NCBI GenBank assembly: GCA_019636385.1
Contig: JAHBXT010000005.1
Location: forward strand, 62,001-126,000
DNA: 64,000 nucleotides
From: Pirellulaceae bacterium
Lineage (GTDB): Bacteria; Planctomycetota; Planctomycetia; Pirellulales; Pirellulaceae
Direction of reading: 5' to 3'
A program made the position numbers and the translations under genes. Shown in pieces: positions 19,518-28,929 of this stretch. The notes beneath the pieces are model-generated. The model was not told the origin of the DNA. It saw only the letters and a list, made by a program, of their open reading frames with translations, and did no database searches. How positions within the stretch are numbered: position 1 is the first letter of the stretch; each line of letters begins with the position of its first letter.

Positions 19518-19868
19518 CTACCGTTCAGGTTCAATTGTGGCAGACATGCTGCCCACGCAGCGCATGGCCAACGGATCGCGACCAAAAGAGTGTATCTGTT
19601 GCTGCTTGAGTTCCGCATGCTCCTTGGTTGTTGTCAGCAATACGGCACGTCCCTGTGTGTGAACCTGCTTGGCGATGGTCAGTCCCTTCTCCAGCGGATG
19701 ACCAAACAAAATTTGGCACATGTGGATGACGTAGTGGAACGTGTGATCGGTATCGTCCCACAGGATCACATGGTACCGTGGTTGCTGCTGGGGCTTGGAG
19801 CGCTGAATATGCTGCCGAACCTGACTTTCACGAATTGGTTCCGCGACTGCGCTGTTGGATTGAGACAT
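19518..19868 (-). CDS. clpS: ATP-dependent Clp protease adaptor ClpS
   Basis: ClpS delivers N-degron substrates to ClpAP. The 116-residue product has a flexible N-terminal tail and the ClpS core: YHVILWDDTDHTFHYVIHMC, then IAKQVHTQGRAVLLTTTKEHAELKQQQI. The Asp-Asp and the Met of the N-degron pocket region are visible, although the first Asn of the usual LxNDD is Trp here (LWDD). ATG 19868 follows AAGGTGG. It heads the operon with cmoA and cmoB; no clpA is in the window. Confidence 0.92.
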   Translation of the reverse strand: MSQSNSAVAEPIRESQVRQHIQRSKPQQQPRYHVILWDDTDHTFHYVIHMCQILFGHPLEKGLTIAKQVHTQGRAVLLTTTKEHAELKQQQIHSFGRDPLAMRCVGSMSATIEPER

Positions 19869-20091
19869 GTTTCCACCTTAAGCTTGAAACGGACCTGCGA
19901 TCCTGAGCCATGACCAGCATGCCGGCAGGCTGTACGAGAAACTTTGGCTAGTTGCTACCGTCAATACGCTAAGACGAATCCCGTCACTGGGCATCTAACG
20001 TTATATTGTTATCCTCGGCATCATTGTAACCCCCAACAGGGGATGGGGGGCAAGCGTTTTTTGTGGCTTTTGGCCGAAGAATTGGCAGAAA

Positions 20092-21483
20092 ATGAGCGAA
20101 TTGAGAGCAATTGATCGGCAGCTTCAGCAAAGTCAACCCAGATTCATGGAAGAGCTCAAATCCCTGCTGCGCATTCCAAGCATCAGCGCCGATCCGGCAT
20201 ACCGAGATTCAGTTGCGAGCGCGGCCCATGAAGTCCTGGGTCGTCTTCGATCGGCAGGGTTAGCCGCCGAGCTGATTGAAACACAGGGGCCACCGCTAGT
20301 CTATGCAGAAAGTCCGCCGGTGCCAGGCAGGCCAGTTGCACTGGTCTATGGGCATTACGACGTCCAACCGCCTGACCCGCTGGATCTGTGGATCACTCCT
20401 CCCTTTGAACCAGCCGAGCGAGATGGCAATTTATACGCGCGGGGTGCGACCGACGACAAAGGGCAGGTATTGACGCACATCAATAGCGTCGCCGCTTGGG
20501 CAGCCGCCGGTGAAAAACTGCCGCTACAAGTTAAATTCATAATCGAGGGCGAAGAGGAAGTCGGTAGCGAGCAACTTGGTAAATACCTTTCTAGTCCGGA
20601 TGCAGCGCAGAAGCTCGCGTGTGACGTTATTGTTATCAGCGATTCCATGCAGTATGCACCAGGTCGTCCTGCGATCACCTATGGACTGCGAGGCATAGCC
20701 TACTACGAGTTGCACTGTATCGGCCCCAAGCAGGACTTGCATTCGGGCAGCTTCGGTGGTGCCGTGGCCAATCCGGCCAACGCCTTGGCCAAGATCATTT
20801 CTAGTTTGGTAGATGGTAACGGTCGCGTTCAGTTGCCAGGATTTTACGACCGAGTCCAATCGCTGTCCGACGCAGAACGTCGCGCGTGGCAGAATCTAGG
20901 ATTTGATGACCAGAGGTTTGCCGATCAACTCGGTGTCAGGGCGCTGTCTGGTGAGGCCGGGTTTAGCACCCTCGAGCGCCGTTGGGCCAGGCCAACCTGC
21001 GATGTGCATGGTTTGTGGAGTGGCTATCAAGGCGAAGGCGGCAAGACGATCATTCCCAGTCGCGCGGGTGCCAAGATCAGCTTCCGATTGGTACCCGATC
21101 AGGATCCAGTGGAAGTCACACAGCAATTTCAGCAGTTCCTGGATCAGCATACTCCGCTGGGAGTTCAGGTCCAGCTGGTCGAATTGCATGGCGGCAGAGG
21201 CGTCGTCGTCGATCCAACTAGTCCCTTCATCGCAGCGGCTCGTCAGGCCATTTCCGAGGGCTTTCAACAACCGGCAGAACTCATACGCGAAGGTGGTTCG
21301 ATCCCGATCGTGGCCGACTTTGTTCGGTTGTTGGGAGCCGAAGTGTTGTTGCTCGGCTGGGGGCTGGACGATGATGGAGCCCATAGCCCTAATGAAAAGT
21401 TTTGTATTGCCGACTTCCACCGCGGTACGCGAGCCAGCGCCTACTTGTGGCACTATCTGTCGCAAGCCGCAGCCACGGCTTAG
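20092..21483 (+). CDS. M20 family dipeptidase
   Basis: The 463-residue enzyme has the metal-binding pattern of M20 di-zinc peptidases: GHYDVQPP (His88, catalytic Asp90), GATDDKGQ (bridging Asp121), EGEEEVGS (catalytic Glu followed by metal Glu, 154-156), VISDSMQ (Asp), and the C-terminal NEKF region with a metal-binding His in DDGAHSPNEK. A dimerisation (lid) domain is inserted around residues 215-370. It matches cytosolic non-specific dipeptidases of the CNDP2/PepV-like group. No signal peptide is seen, so it works in the cytoplasm. It precedes serS by 56 bases in the same direction. Confidence 0.92.
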   Translation: MSELRAIDRQLQQSQPRFMEELKSLLRIPSISADPAYRDSVASAAHEVLGRLRSAGLAAELIETQGPPLVYAESPPVPGRPVALVYGHYDVQPPDPLDLWITPPFEPAERDGNLYARGATDDKGQVLTHINSVAAWAAAGEKLPLQVKFIIEGEEEVGSEQLGKYLSSPDAAQKLACDVIVISDSMQYAPGRPAITYGLRGIAYYELHCIGPKQDLHSGSFGGAVANPANALAKIISSLVDGNGRVQLPGFYDRVQSLSDAERRAWQNLGFDDQRFADQLGVRALSGEAGFSTLERRWARPTCDVHGLWSGYQGEGGKTIIPSRAGAKISFRLVPDQDPVEVTQQFQQFLDQHTPLGVQVQLVELHGGRGVVVDPTSPFIAAARQAISEGFQQPAELIREGGSIPIVADFVRLLGAEVLLLGWGLDDDGAHSPNEKFCIADFHRGTRASAYLWHYLSQAAATA

Positions 21484-21539
21484 CCTGGCACAATCAGCAG
21501 CATTGAATTTAGTCACAGGCCATTTTTTAGACTACCAAC

Positions 21540-22820
21540 ATGCTAGATCGAAAACTGATTCTGGAACAGACCGAGCTAATCAAACGCAACTGCCGAGCAC
21601 GCGGTGCTCATGTAGACGTGGATCGGTTCATTGAACTGGAGAACAATCGCAAAGCCAAACTGGCCGAAGCGCAAGAGTTGAATCGACAAGCTAATGAAGT
21701 CAGCAAGTCGATTGGAAAAGCTGCTACCGCCCAAGAGCGTGAGCTATTGAAGAATCAAGGACGTTTACTGCGCGAGCAAAAAGAGGCGGCGCAGTTGGAG
21801 CAAGACCTACTGGAGAATCAAGTCTTGGCGCTGTTGGCCCAGATTCCAAACCTGACCCACCCGCAGGCACCGGTTGGCTCGGATGACTCGGCCAATGCTG
21901 AGGTGGGCCGGGGTCGCACGCCGGTACCGCAGTTCGACTTTGCGGTCAAAGATCACTTGGAGCTGGGGCGGTTGCATGACATGATCGACTTTGAAGGCGG
22001 AGCGCGTGTGGCCGGTGCCGGTTTTTACTTCTTGCGCAACGATGCGGTGTTGTTGGACTTGGCCTTGCAGCAATTTGCCATTACCCAGTTGGTTCGTCGT
22101 GGATTCACACCGGTAACAACCCCAGACGTAGCACAAACCCAGATTTTGCATGGCATTGGCTTCATGCCGCGCGGCCCGGAAACGCAGATTTATTCGATTG
22201 AAAATAGCGATTTGAATCTGGTGGCCACTGCCGAAATCACGTTGGGGGGCATGTTGGCTGAGCAGGTGTTGGACGAAGAGCAATTGCCGCTGAAATTCGC
22301 GGGATTGAGTCACTGTTTTCGCACCGAGGCAGGTGCGGCGGGGCGTGCTTCGAAGGGCTTGTATCGCGTCCATCAATTCACCAAAGTTGAGATGTTTGCC
22401 TTCACAACGCCGGAACAAAGCGATGCAATGCACGAGGAGTTGCGGCAAATTGAATGCGATCTGTTCGATGCGTTGGAAGTACCTTATCGCGTCGTGGATA
22501 CCGCCACAGGTGACCTGGGTGGGCCGGCTTACCGTAAGTACGACTTAGAAGCTTGGATGCCAGGAAGAGGCGAGGCCGGCGAGTGGGGCGAGGTAACCAG
22601 CACTTCCAACTGCACCGATTATCAAGCGCGTCGCCTGAATGTGCGTTACAAACACAAGTCCGAAAAAGGTACGCATTTCGCCCATACGCTTAACGGGACA
22701 GCGGTGGCGATCAGTCGAGCGATTATCGCTATCCTTGAGAATAACCAACAGGCCGATGGGTCCATTCGCGTGCCAGCGGTATTGCAGCCGTGGCTGGGTA
22801 AATCGCTGATTGGCGGTTAG
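21540..22820 (+). CDS. serS: Serine-tRNA ligase
   Basis: SerRS charges tRNA-Ser and tRNA-Sec. The 426-residue protein has the N-terminal coiled-coil arm (about residues 30-105, rich in Lys/Glu/Gln), class II motif 2 FRTEAGAAGRASKGLYRVHQF (about 259-280) and motif 3 with EVTSTSNCTDYQARRLNVRY and the late segment LNGTAVAISRAIIAILEN. The length is normal for the family. The ATG at 21540 is directly at the start of the conserved MLDRKLI segment. holA follows after about 95 bases. Confidence 0.97.
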   Translation: MLDRKLILEQTELIKRNCRARGAHVDVDRFIELENNRKAKLAEAQELNRQANEVSKSIGKAATAQERELLKNQGRLLREQKEAAQLEQDLLENQVLALLAQIPNLTHPQAPVGSDDSANAEVGRGRTPVPQFDFAVKDHLELGRLHDMIDFEGGARVAGAGFYFLRNDAVLLDLALQQFAITQLVRRGFTPVTTPDVAQTQILHGIGFMPRGPETQIYSIENSDLNLVATAEITLGGMLAEQVLDEEQLPLKFAGLSHCFRTEAGAAGRASKGLYRVHQFTKVEMFAFTTPEQSDAMHEELRQIECDLFDALEVPYRVVDTATGDLGGPAYRKYDLEAWMPGRGEAGEWGEVTSTSNCTDYQARRLNVRYKHKSEKGTHFAHTLNGTAVAISRAIIAILENNQQADGSIRVPAVLQPWLGKSLIGG

Positions 22821-22915
22821 CTTTTTTGGATCCGCAGCCACGTGCCCCACCGCGGTGAACAGCACGACAATCGTCCTTACATGTCCCTTGCAAATCTTGA
22901 TGGCCGGTGGAACCA

Positions 22916-23965
22916 ATGCAGGTGCACTGTTTTGATTTGATGCTGGAGCGATCTGCAGCAGGCCCGCCACCTAGCGTCGTGGTTGCGCTGGGCGATGACG
23001 GATTCTTGAGAACCGCAGCTACTGGAAGGCTGCTGCAACTTGCTGGGCTAGAAAACAATCAAGCGCGAACCTTTGATGGCACCGAATGTAGCTGGGGTCA
23101 AGTACATGACGAACTAGCTACGCTATCGTTGTTTGATCCGGGCGGTCGACGGGCAGCGCTGGTCACCGCCGCCGATGACTTGATACAATCGGCCCGAGCG
23201 CAGCTTGAAAAATGGTGTTCAGCGCCGGCCGATGGTTCGTTGCTGATCATGCAGGTGCAGGCCATGCCTGCCAACACCAAGCTGTACAAGTTGATTGAGC
23301 AGCATGGCTGGATCGTTGGCTGTGGACTTCCGACCGACAGTCCGCGCAGCAAGTCGCCCAGCATGAGTAAACTCAAGCAGTGGATCGCGCAGTGGGCGAG
23401 TATGAAGCACGGACTCAAGCTTACCGCCAGCCAGCTGACCATCATCCTGGAAGCGGTGGGCCCGATCTGCGGAATATTGGATCAAGAATTGGCCAAACTG
23501 GCGCTGTATGCCGATTCATCTGGACAGTTGACGGACCAGTCGGTTCGCGCCCATGTCGGTAGCTGGGCGACTCGCACATTATGGGAGATTGCCGATGCAA
23601 TTATGGATGGGCGCACAGCCCTGGCACTGGAGCACTTGGAGCGAGTTTTCTCGAGCGGCGAGCATCCGGCGGCGGTACTACCGCAGTTAGCCTGGAGCAT
23701 TCGCCGGTATGGCCAAGCCGCACAATTGGTCCTGCAGAGCCGCCGAATGGAGCGACCTATCACGGCCGATGAAGCTGTCAAGCAAGCCGGCTTTTGGGGT
23801 GCCGATCTGCAATTGGCAGCTCAACGACTACGACGCCTCGGACTTCTGCGGAGTGCCAAGATTCACCAATGGCTGTTGGAGTTAGACCTCAAGATCAAAG
23901 GCAGTCACTCCCACACCGATCGAGCCATTTTTGCCATCGAAGAACTGTGTTTGCGTCTGCACTAG
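22916..23965 (+). CDS. holA: DNA polymerase III delta subunit
   Basis: HolA opens the sliding clamp as part of the clamp loader. The 349-residue product follows the family plan, an AAA-like N-terminal domain without Walker motifs and a C-terminal collar with WEIADAIMDGRTALALEHLERVFSSGEHPAAVLPQLAWSIRRY, a well conserved block. ATG 22916 with GGTGG just upstream is preferred over GTG 22907. The stop codon shares the palindrome CTAG with the convergent rarA stop. Confidence 0.9.
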   Translation: MQVHCFDLMLERSAAGPPPSVVVALGDDGFLRTAATGRLLQLAGLENNQARTFDGTECSWGQVHDELATLSLFDPGGRRAALVTAADDLIQSARAQLEKWCSAPADGSLLIMQVQAMPANTKLYKLIEQHGWIVGCGLPTDSPRSKSPSMSKLKQWIAQWASMKHGLKLTASQLTIILEAVGPICGILDQELAKLALYADSSGQLTDQSVRAHVGSWATRTLWEIADAIMDGRTALALEHLERVFSSGEHPAAVLPQLAWSIRRYGQAAQLVLQSRRMERPITADEAVKQAGFWGADLQLAAQRLRRLGLLRSAKIHQWLLELDLKIKGSHSHTDRAIFAIEELCLRLH

Positions 23966-25284
23966 CTCTCATCTGTACCTTGGAGTCGCTGTCGTATCTG
24001 TTGAAGTCGCTGGTGCATTTGACCTTCCCAGCCTCGCGGAGTGGGATGGTAGAAGGTTGCTTCGACTCCCAAGTAATCCTGCTGGACAACTCCGTCTGGC
24101 GAGTCATGTGCGTATTGATAGTCTGTTCCATGTCCCAGGCTAGCTGCGCCCTGATAATGAGCGTCGCGGAGGTGTCTGGGAACAGCAATCGTGCTGCCTT
24201 CACGCACGCGCTGGCGGGCTTGGCCAATGGCTGACGTGGCAGAGTTGCTTTTTTCAGCTAGTGACAAGTAAATCACCGCCTGTGACAGGGTTAGTTGGCA
24301 TTCGGGCAGTCCAACCAGCTCACAAGCTTGAAATGCGGCCACGGCCAGCGACAAAGCTGCCGGATCGGCGTTGCCAATGTCCTCGCTGGCTAAGATCACT
24401 AACCGTCGGCAGATAAAGCGAATGTCCTCGCCAGATTCTAGCATGCGCGCCAGCCAGTACAGCGCTGCGTCGGGATCGCTGCCGCGAATACTTTTAATCA
24501 ATGCGCTCGACACATCATAATGTTCGTCGCCAGTAGCGTCATATTGCAATGTCTTCTGCTGCATCGACTCATCAATCAGCTGGTGGGTCAACACCACCGG
24601 GCGTTGCTTACACGATAAGATAGCCACCTCTAGAACGCTCAGCGCTCGTCGCGCATCGCCGTCGGTGGCCTGGGCCAAATGCATCAAAACTGCGGCATCG
24701 CATTGCGTTGAAATGTCCCCCAATCCATCAACGGCATCGCTGAGTGCACGCTGTAACACAGTCAAAACCTCGGTTGGTGATAGCGGTTGGAACTGAAATA
24801 TCTGACTGCGGCTCAGCAGCGCTCCGTTGACCGCAAAGAACGGATTGCTGGTGGTGGCACCGATCAGCGACACTGAGCCTTGTTCAACATCGGGCAACAA
24901 CGCATCTTGTTGGGCTCGATTGAAACGATGGATTTCGTCGACGAATAGCAGCGGTCGCGGAGCCCCCGATGCGACTTGATCGCGCGCCCATTCCAGAATC
25001 TCCCGTAGCTCCTTGACACCACTAGATACGGCGCTGAGCTGTTTTAGCGTGCCGCCGGTTTCGGCGGCCAGCAGGTGAGCCAGCGTGGTCTTGCCGGTGC
25101 CCGGTGGACCGTATAGCAGGATCGATCCCAGGCGTCGCGAGTCAATCAGGCGCCGCAGCAACTTGCCCTCACCCAGAAAATGCTGTTGGCCCACGAATTG
25201 GCCCAAGGTTCGAGGACGCATCCGCGCGGCCAAAGGCATGTGGCGACGACAATTGTCTTCGACTTGCTGAGCAAACAGGTCCAT
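23962..25284 (-). CDS. rarA: Replication-associated recombination protein A (AAA+ ATPase)
   Basis: RarA (MgsA) acts at stalled replication forks. The 440-residue protein has [16 protein letters not shown] at the start, Walker [10 protein letters not shown] (59-67), Walker [11 protein letters not shown] (113-121), sensor 1 GATTSNPFF, and the C-terminal tetramerisation domain with [27 protein letters not shown]. It is full length for the family. It is convergent with holA, overlapping at the stop codons. Confidence 0.96.
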   Translation of the reverse strand: MDLFAQQVEDNCRRHMPLAARMRPRTLGQFVGQQHFLGEGKLLRRLIDSRRLGSILLYGPPGTGKTTLAHLLAAETGGTLKQLSAVSSGVKELREILEWARDQVASGAPRPLLFVDEIHRFNRAQQDALLPDVEQGSVSLIGATTSNPFFAVNGALLSRSQIFQFQPLSPTEVLTVLQRALSDAVDGLGDISTQCDAAVLMHLAQATDGDARRALSVLEVAILSCKQRPVVLTHQLIDESMQQKTLQYDATGDEHYDVSSALIKSIRGSDPDAALYWLARMLESGEDIRFICRRLVILASEDIGNADPAALSLAVAAFQACELVGLPECQLTLSQAVIYLSLAEKSNSATSAIGQARQRVREGSTIAVPRHLRDAHYQGAASLGHGTDYQYAHDSPDGVVQQDYLGVEATFYHPTPRGWEGQMHQRLQQIRQRLQGTDES

Positions 25285-25299
25285 GCGGCTGACTCCTAG

Positions 25300-27015
25300 C
25301 TACTTGCGCTGGCTGGACAACTGGTCAACCCGCTGGAGCTGCTTGGTGGCCCACGGAACCAATTGCTCACGAAAAATTTTCGAGTTGTGGCGAATATCGG
25401 TCGGCAGTTGCCGTGGATAAACCAAAAAGCGTTCAATCTGTTGAGTCAACGCGTGCTGTTTTCCCAATGTCCGCAGCTCAGTCAGCAGTTTATCTTGAGC
25501 TACCGAATCTTTCGGTCGAAATTGCGGTAGTGGCTCGACAATGATCACAGGAGTCTGATGGTCCTTATGCCCGACGCCGACCAACGCACTGCGGTAGATG
25601 CTCGGATGTTGATTGAAGATAGCTTCGCATTGTTCGGTGAATAGCTGGCCATTGTCGGTCGTCACGCGATGCGCTTTGCGACCGCAGTACCAGAATCGGT
25701 CTTGGCCATCCAGGTAGCCTACATCGCCCAGGCGATGCCAGACACGCTCCCCATCCAATACTTTATGAAAGGCGTTTTGATCCGTCCGCGTTACGTATTG
25801 CCGGGTGACAACATCGCCGGTAACCATCAGTTCGCCGATCTTACCGACGGGCAACTCCTGAATCCTATCGAGCGTGGCCAGCGGGCCGTCATCAATCGCA
25901 ATGACTTTCCATTGGATGCCAGCAAAGTGTGAGCCTACACATGTGCCGGCGCCCTGTCGCGTCAGTGCGGCGGTCTCACTGAGTACCTGCTGGCTATCGA
26001 TCGAGGCAATGGGCAGCGCTTCGGTAGCTCCATACGGTGTGTGCATCAGTGCCCCGGCCGGCAACAGACCGCGCATGGCTTCTAAGACGTCTGGCGAAAC
26101 CGGAGCACCTGCCGATAGTATCCGCTGCAAATGCGGAATCTTACGACCCTCCGTTTGAGCAAAGCGACTGACTGCGGTCCACAAAGCCGGAGAACCAAAA
26201 GCTTGATTGATCTTCCATTTCTCAATGGCATCCAGCAGCCGCGGAGGGTCCACATCGGCCGGCCGCGTAGGATCCATGTCGGGAATGACGGTGGTCGTTC
26301 CCATGGCTGCGTTGAACAGGCCAAACAACGGGAATCCAGACAGGTCTTTACCGCCAGGCAAGATCCCGTAATGCTCAGCGATCGCATCCACCTGACTATT
26401 GAAGGTGTGATGCGTATACAGCACACCTTTGGGCGGTCCGGTGCTGCCGGTGGTAAAAATGATCGCGGCTTGGCTGTCGCGGGTGGTTGCAGGTGGCTCG
26501 AATAGCGATGGCGGCGTGCCTAACAATTGCTTCAAACTTGGCTGTGGAAACACTCCCAAAGTTGGTCCCACGGTTACGTTAAATCGGGCCTTGGGGAAGC
26601 GCCGCCGCAGCACGGCCCGAATCGCATGTGCCATGGGAATGGCAATAAAACCATCAGGCTCGGTGGCTTGAATACAGCTCAGCAAATTCCGGCGTCCCAT
26701 CCCGGGATCGACTAACACGATCACCGCTTCAATCTTCAGCAGGGCAAAGACCAGCGTGATAAAGTCGGCACCGAAGGGCACCAACATCACAATTCGCATG
26801 CCCGGCCGGATGCCAAGTTTCTGTAGACCGGCGGCGATCGAAGAGGTGTTTAGTTCCAGTTGCGTAAAGGTGACCGTCTTGTACGGGCGATTGACTCCTT
26901 GCTTGGCGCTGCCCAACGGACTAGCCAGAGCGATTTGGTCTGGAATCCGACCCGCCATGACGGTCAGTCTAGCCGCCACGTTGAACTTGTTCCAATCCGA
27001 GACAGATGATTGCAT
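25300..27015 (-). CDS. OleC-like acyl-AMP ligase (AMP-binding enzyme)
   Basis: The enzyme (571 aa) belongs to the adenylate-forming superfamily: P-loop IIFTTGSTGPPKG (about 185-197), TPYGATEALP, GDVGYLDGQDRFWYCGRK. Several stretches resemble OleC, the beta-lactone synthetase of long-chain olefin biosynthesis: FPLFGLFNAAMGTTTVIPDMDPTRPADVDP, SAGAPVSPDVL and GAGTCVGS. No oleA, oleB or oleD is in the window, so a role in olefin synthesis is not shown; it might instead activate another beta-hydroxy or fatty acid. The frame is open to 27048, but ATG 27015 starts one base after the upstream stop (TGACATG) with AAGG in front, which marks translational coupling to the ATP-grasp gene. Confidence 0.85.
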   Translation of the reverse strand: MQSSVSDWNKFNVAARLTVMAGRIPDQIALASPLGSAKQGVNRPYKTVTFTQLELNTSSIAAGLQKLGIRPGMRIVMLVPFGADFITLVFALLKIEAVIVLVDPGMGRRNLLSCIQATEPDGFIAIPMAHAIRAVLRRRFPKARFNVTVGPTLGVFPQPSLKQLLGTPPSLFEPPATTRDSQAAIIFTTGSTGPPKGVLYTHHTFNSQVDAIAEHYGILPGGKDLSGFPLFGLFNAAMGTTTVIPDMDPTRPADVDPPRLLDAIEKWKINQAFGSPALWTAVSRFAQTEGRKIPHLQRILSAGAPVSPDVLEAMRGLLPAGALMHTPYGATEALPIASIDSQQVLSETAALTRQGAGTCVGSHFAGIQWKVIAIDDGPLATLDRIQELPVGKIGELMVTGDVVTRQYVTRTDQNAFHKVLDGERVWHRLGDVGYLDGQDRFWYCGRKAHRVTTDNGQLFTEQCEAIFNQHPSIYRSALVGVGHKDHQTPVIIVEPLPQFRPKDSVAQDKLLTELRTLGKQHALTQQIERFLVYPRQLPTDIRHNSKIFREQLVPWATKQLQRVDQLSSQRK

Positions 27016-27016
27016 G

Positions 27017-27949
27017 TCAGCCTTGGCTTTCCAACAATGGTGCGACACGCGGTTTGACAGACGCGGGTTGCTGAAGTTCTTGGATGATTCGCTTGGCGAT
27101 GTCGACCCCTAGGCAACGCGCCAGCCCGCGCCAGCCCGGCACGGCATTGACTTCCAGAACATACACCTTTCCGTCTTGAGCCGGCAATAAATCGACGCCC
27201 ACAACCGTACCGTCTACTGCGGTGGTGGCTTGTCGAGCCATCTCAATCTGTAGGTCATCCAGCTTGTGTCGTTGGGCAATGCCACCACGAGAAACGTTGG
27301 TACGATAGTCGTCCAGTCGCGCCTGGCGGCGAATGCTATACATTTGGTTACCGATGCACAGCACTCGAATATCGTAGCCCAAGTGAGGCAGGAATTGTTG
27401 AATGTATAGAATCTGCCCCAGTTGCTGGAGAGTTGAAAACGTCCTCCAGGCCAAGTCGGCGTCCTGAAGTCGAATGATTCCTCGACCTTCACCCCCAAAA
27501 AGCGGCTTGACCAACACATCGCGGCCAAGCTCTTCAAACGCCTGCAACGCTTGGTCGCGCGTCTGGCAGGCCACGGTTGCCGGGACACGCAGGCCGGCCA
27601 AGTGCAACCGATGCAGCGTGAGCCATTTGTCGATGGAGGTTTCTAAACATCGTGGCGAATTGACTACTGGCGTGCCCTGCGACTGCCAAATCTGTAGGCA
27701 GTCCATGCGAAAAATAACCTGCTCCAAACTGCCCAGCGGCATCCCGCGCACCAAGACGGCGTCCAGGGATGGCGCAGGTATAGCAACCTGAGGCCCAAGG
27801 CTGTTACCGTCGTGGCCGGGCTGAATTCGAGCGCTTAGTTCGGGGAAGCTCAATAGCTCGACATGAATCGACAACTCATTGGCCGCGCGCTGCAAGTCGG
27901 TCATGTAATGACCGCTAGCCGTCCCCAGGATACCCAGGCGAAATGTCAT
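27017..27949 (-). CDS. RimK-like ATP-grasp ligase linked to tetrahydromethanopterin C1 metabolism
   Basis: The 310-residue protein has the ATP-grasp core: DVLVKPLFGGEGRGIIRL, FLPHLGYDIRVLCIGNQMYSIRR, and the metal/ATP site DLLPAQDGKVYVLEVNAVPGWRGL. It resembles RimK and the tetrahydromethanopterin/F420 glutamate ligases (MptN, CofF). Eleven bases separate it from mch, and the same mch-ATP-grasp order occurs in the H4MPT clusters of methylotrophic bacteria. A role in adding glutamate to, or otherwise finishing, a pterin cofactor is therefore likely but inferred from position and family. Confidence 0.85.
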   Translation of the reverse strand: MTFRLGILGTASGHYMTDLQRAANELSIHVELLSFPELSARIQPGHDGNSLGPQVAIPAPSLDAVLVRGMPLGSLEQVIFRMDCLQIWQSQGTPVVNSPRCLETSIDKWLTLHRLHLAGLRVPATVACQTRDQALQAFEELGRDVLVKPLFGGEGRGIIRLQDADLAWRTFSTLQQLGQILYIQQFLPHLGYDIRVLCIGNQMYSIRRQARLDDYRTNVSRGGIAQRHKLDDLQIEMARQATTAVDGTVVGVDLLPAQDGKVYVLEVNAVPGWRGLARCLGVDIAKRIIQELQQPASVKPRVAPLLESQG

Positions 27950-27960
27950 AATCGTGGCGC

Positions 27961-28929
27961 CTATCCCATCAGTTCAATGGCGAAGGATTTGGCGACCAGG
28001 TCTTCCCGCAACTCTCCAAAACTCCAAGCGCGTCCGGTTCTCAGGTTGTGAATGGCCACTTCGGCTGGACTGAACAGCGCCGGATCAACGCGATAAAAAT
28101 CGAACTGGCAACGCTTGAAGATGTCTGCGAATGGTTCGCCGAAGTCTCGTGAATGAGAACTCGGAACTTTGGCGCCTATCGACCGAATCTGCTCGTCGTC
28201 TGCGTCTACCCATAGTGTCACGTGACCACCGTACAGAATTGCGTCATTGGTTCGTCCGATCCCCAAGGCCGCGTCGGGTGTTGGCGGAGGCAGAGGAGCG
28301 ATGCCAAACGCCTGCTTGATGGAAATGAGCGGAAAGCCCAGTTCATATAACTTGTGCAACGACGTTTCAACGCTGCGCGCTACAACCTGTACACAACCGG
28401 CCAAACTGCGAGTGGGTGCTACCGCCAGCCAGAGATTATCGGGAGTAACTTGGCACTGTGCTGCCATCTGAACAGCAATCTGATCGTCAGGTAGTTGATC
28501 GCACTCAAGAACTCCAACTGCCACAGGTGAATTGTCCTGGGCCGCGAGTTCCTTCAATAGCGGCTCCTTGCCGCGTCGCAGCCGCATGGGGCCTGAACCC
28601 ATGGCAAAGAAATTTTGACCCTGCACTGGCCAGCCCGCATACTGACCAAACAGGCAAGCTCGCACAGGATGGTCAGTGGATACGCGAACCCAGGGGCCAC
28701 GCCAGATTGAGCGATCGCCGCTGGAGATCGCGACTTCGGCCAATCCGCCTAAGCACAGTGAAGCCAATCGAATGCCGGCAGCTAATCCTCCGCGCTGGTG
28801 GACACCAAAGTCCAACAAGTGGGCCCCACAGTTCAATTGATGGCCGGCAATACTCAGTTCCTCCGAATTGGCCTGTGCCGCTAGGAAGACCTGCAGAGCC
28901 TGCTGGTTTAGCCCTTCGCCCGACGCCAT
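27961..28929 (-). CDS. mch: Methenyltetrahydromethanopterin cyclohydrolase
   Basis: Mch interconverts methenyl- and formyl-tetrahydromethanopterin in formaldehyde oxidation or detoxification. From ATG 28929 (CAGGACC upstream) the protein is 322 aa, the usual family length. The signature blocks include GGLAAGIRLASLCLGGLAEV, VSTDHPVRACLFGQYAGW, FFAMGSGPMR, ARSVETSLHKLYELGF, GRTNDAILYGG, KVPSSHSRDFGEPF and DPALFSPAEVAIHNLRTG. A longer frame to 29082 adds non-homologous residues. It leads a three-gene operon with an ATP-grasp ligase and an acyl-AMP ligase. Planctomycetes are among the few bacteria with such archaeal-type C1 genes. Confidence 0.95.
   Translation of the reverse strand: MASGEGLNQQALQVFLAAQANSEELSIAGHQLNCGAHLLDFGVHQRGGLAAGIRLASLCLGGLAEVAISSGDRSIWRGPWVRVSTDHPVRACLFGQYAGWPVQGQNFFAMGSGPMRLRRGKEPLLKELAAQDNSPVAVGVLECDQLPDDQIAVQMAAQCQVTPDNLWLAVAPTRSLAGCVQVVARSVETSLHKLYELGFPLISIKQAFGIAPLPPPTPDAALGIGRTNDAILYGGHVTLWVDADDEQIRSIGAKVPSSHSRDFGEPFADIFKRCQFDFYRVDPALFSPAEVAIHNLRTGRAWSFGELREDLVAKSFAIELMG

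Noticed and set aside
20896-21634. Overlapping frames on both strands across the M20 peptidase and serS
   Set aside because: They overlap two intact catalytic genes and show no family features.
25300-27015. Complete olefin (ole) biosynthesis operon
   Set aside because: Only an OleC-like enzyme is seen; no OleA, OleB or OleD homologue is in the window.
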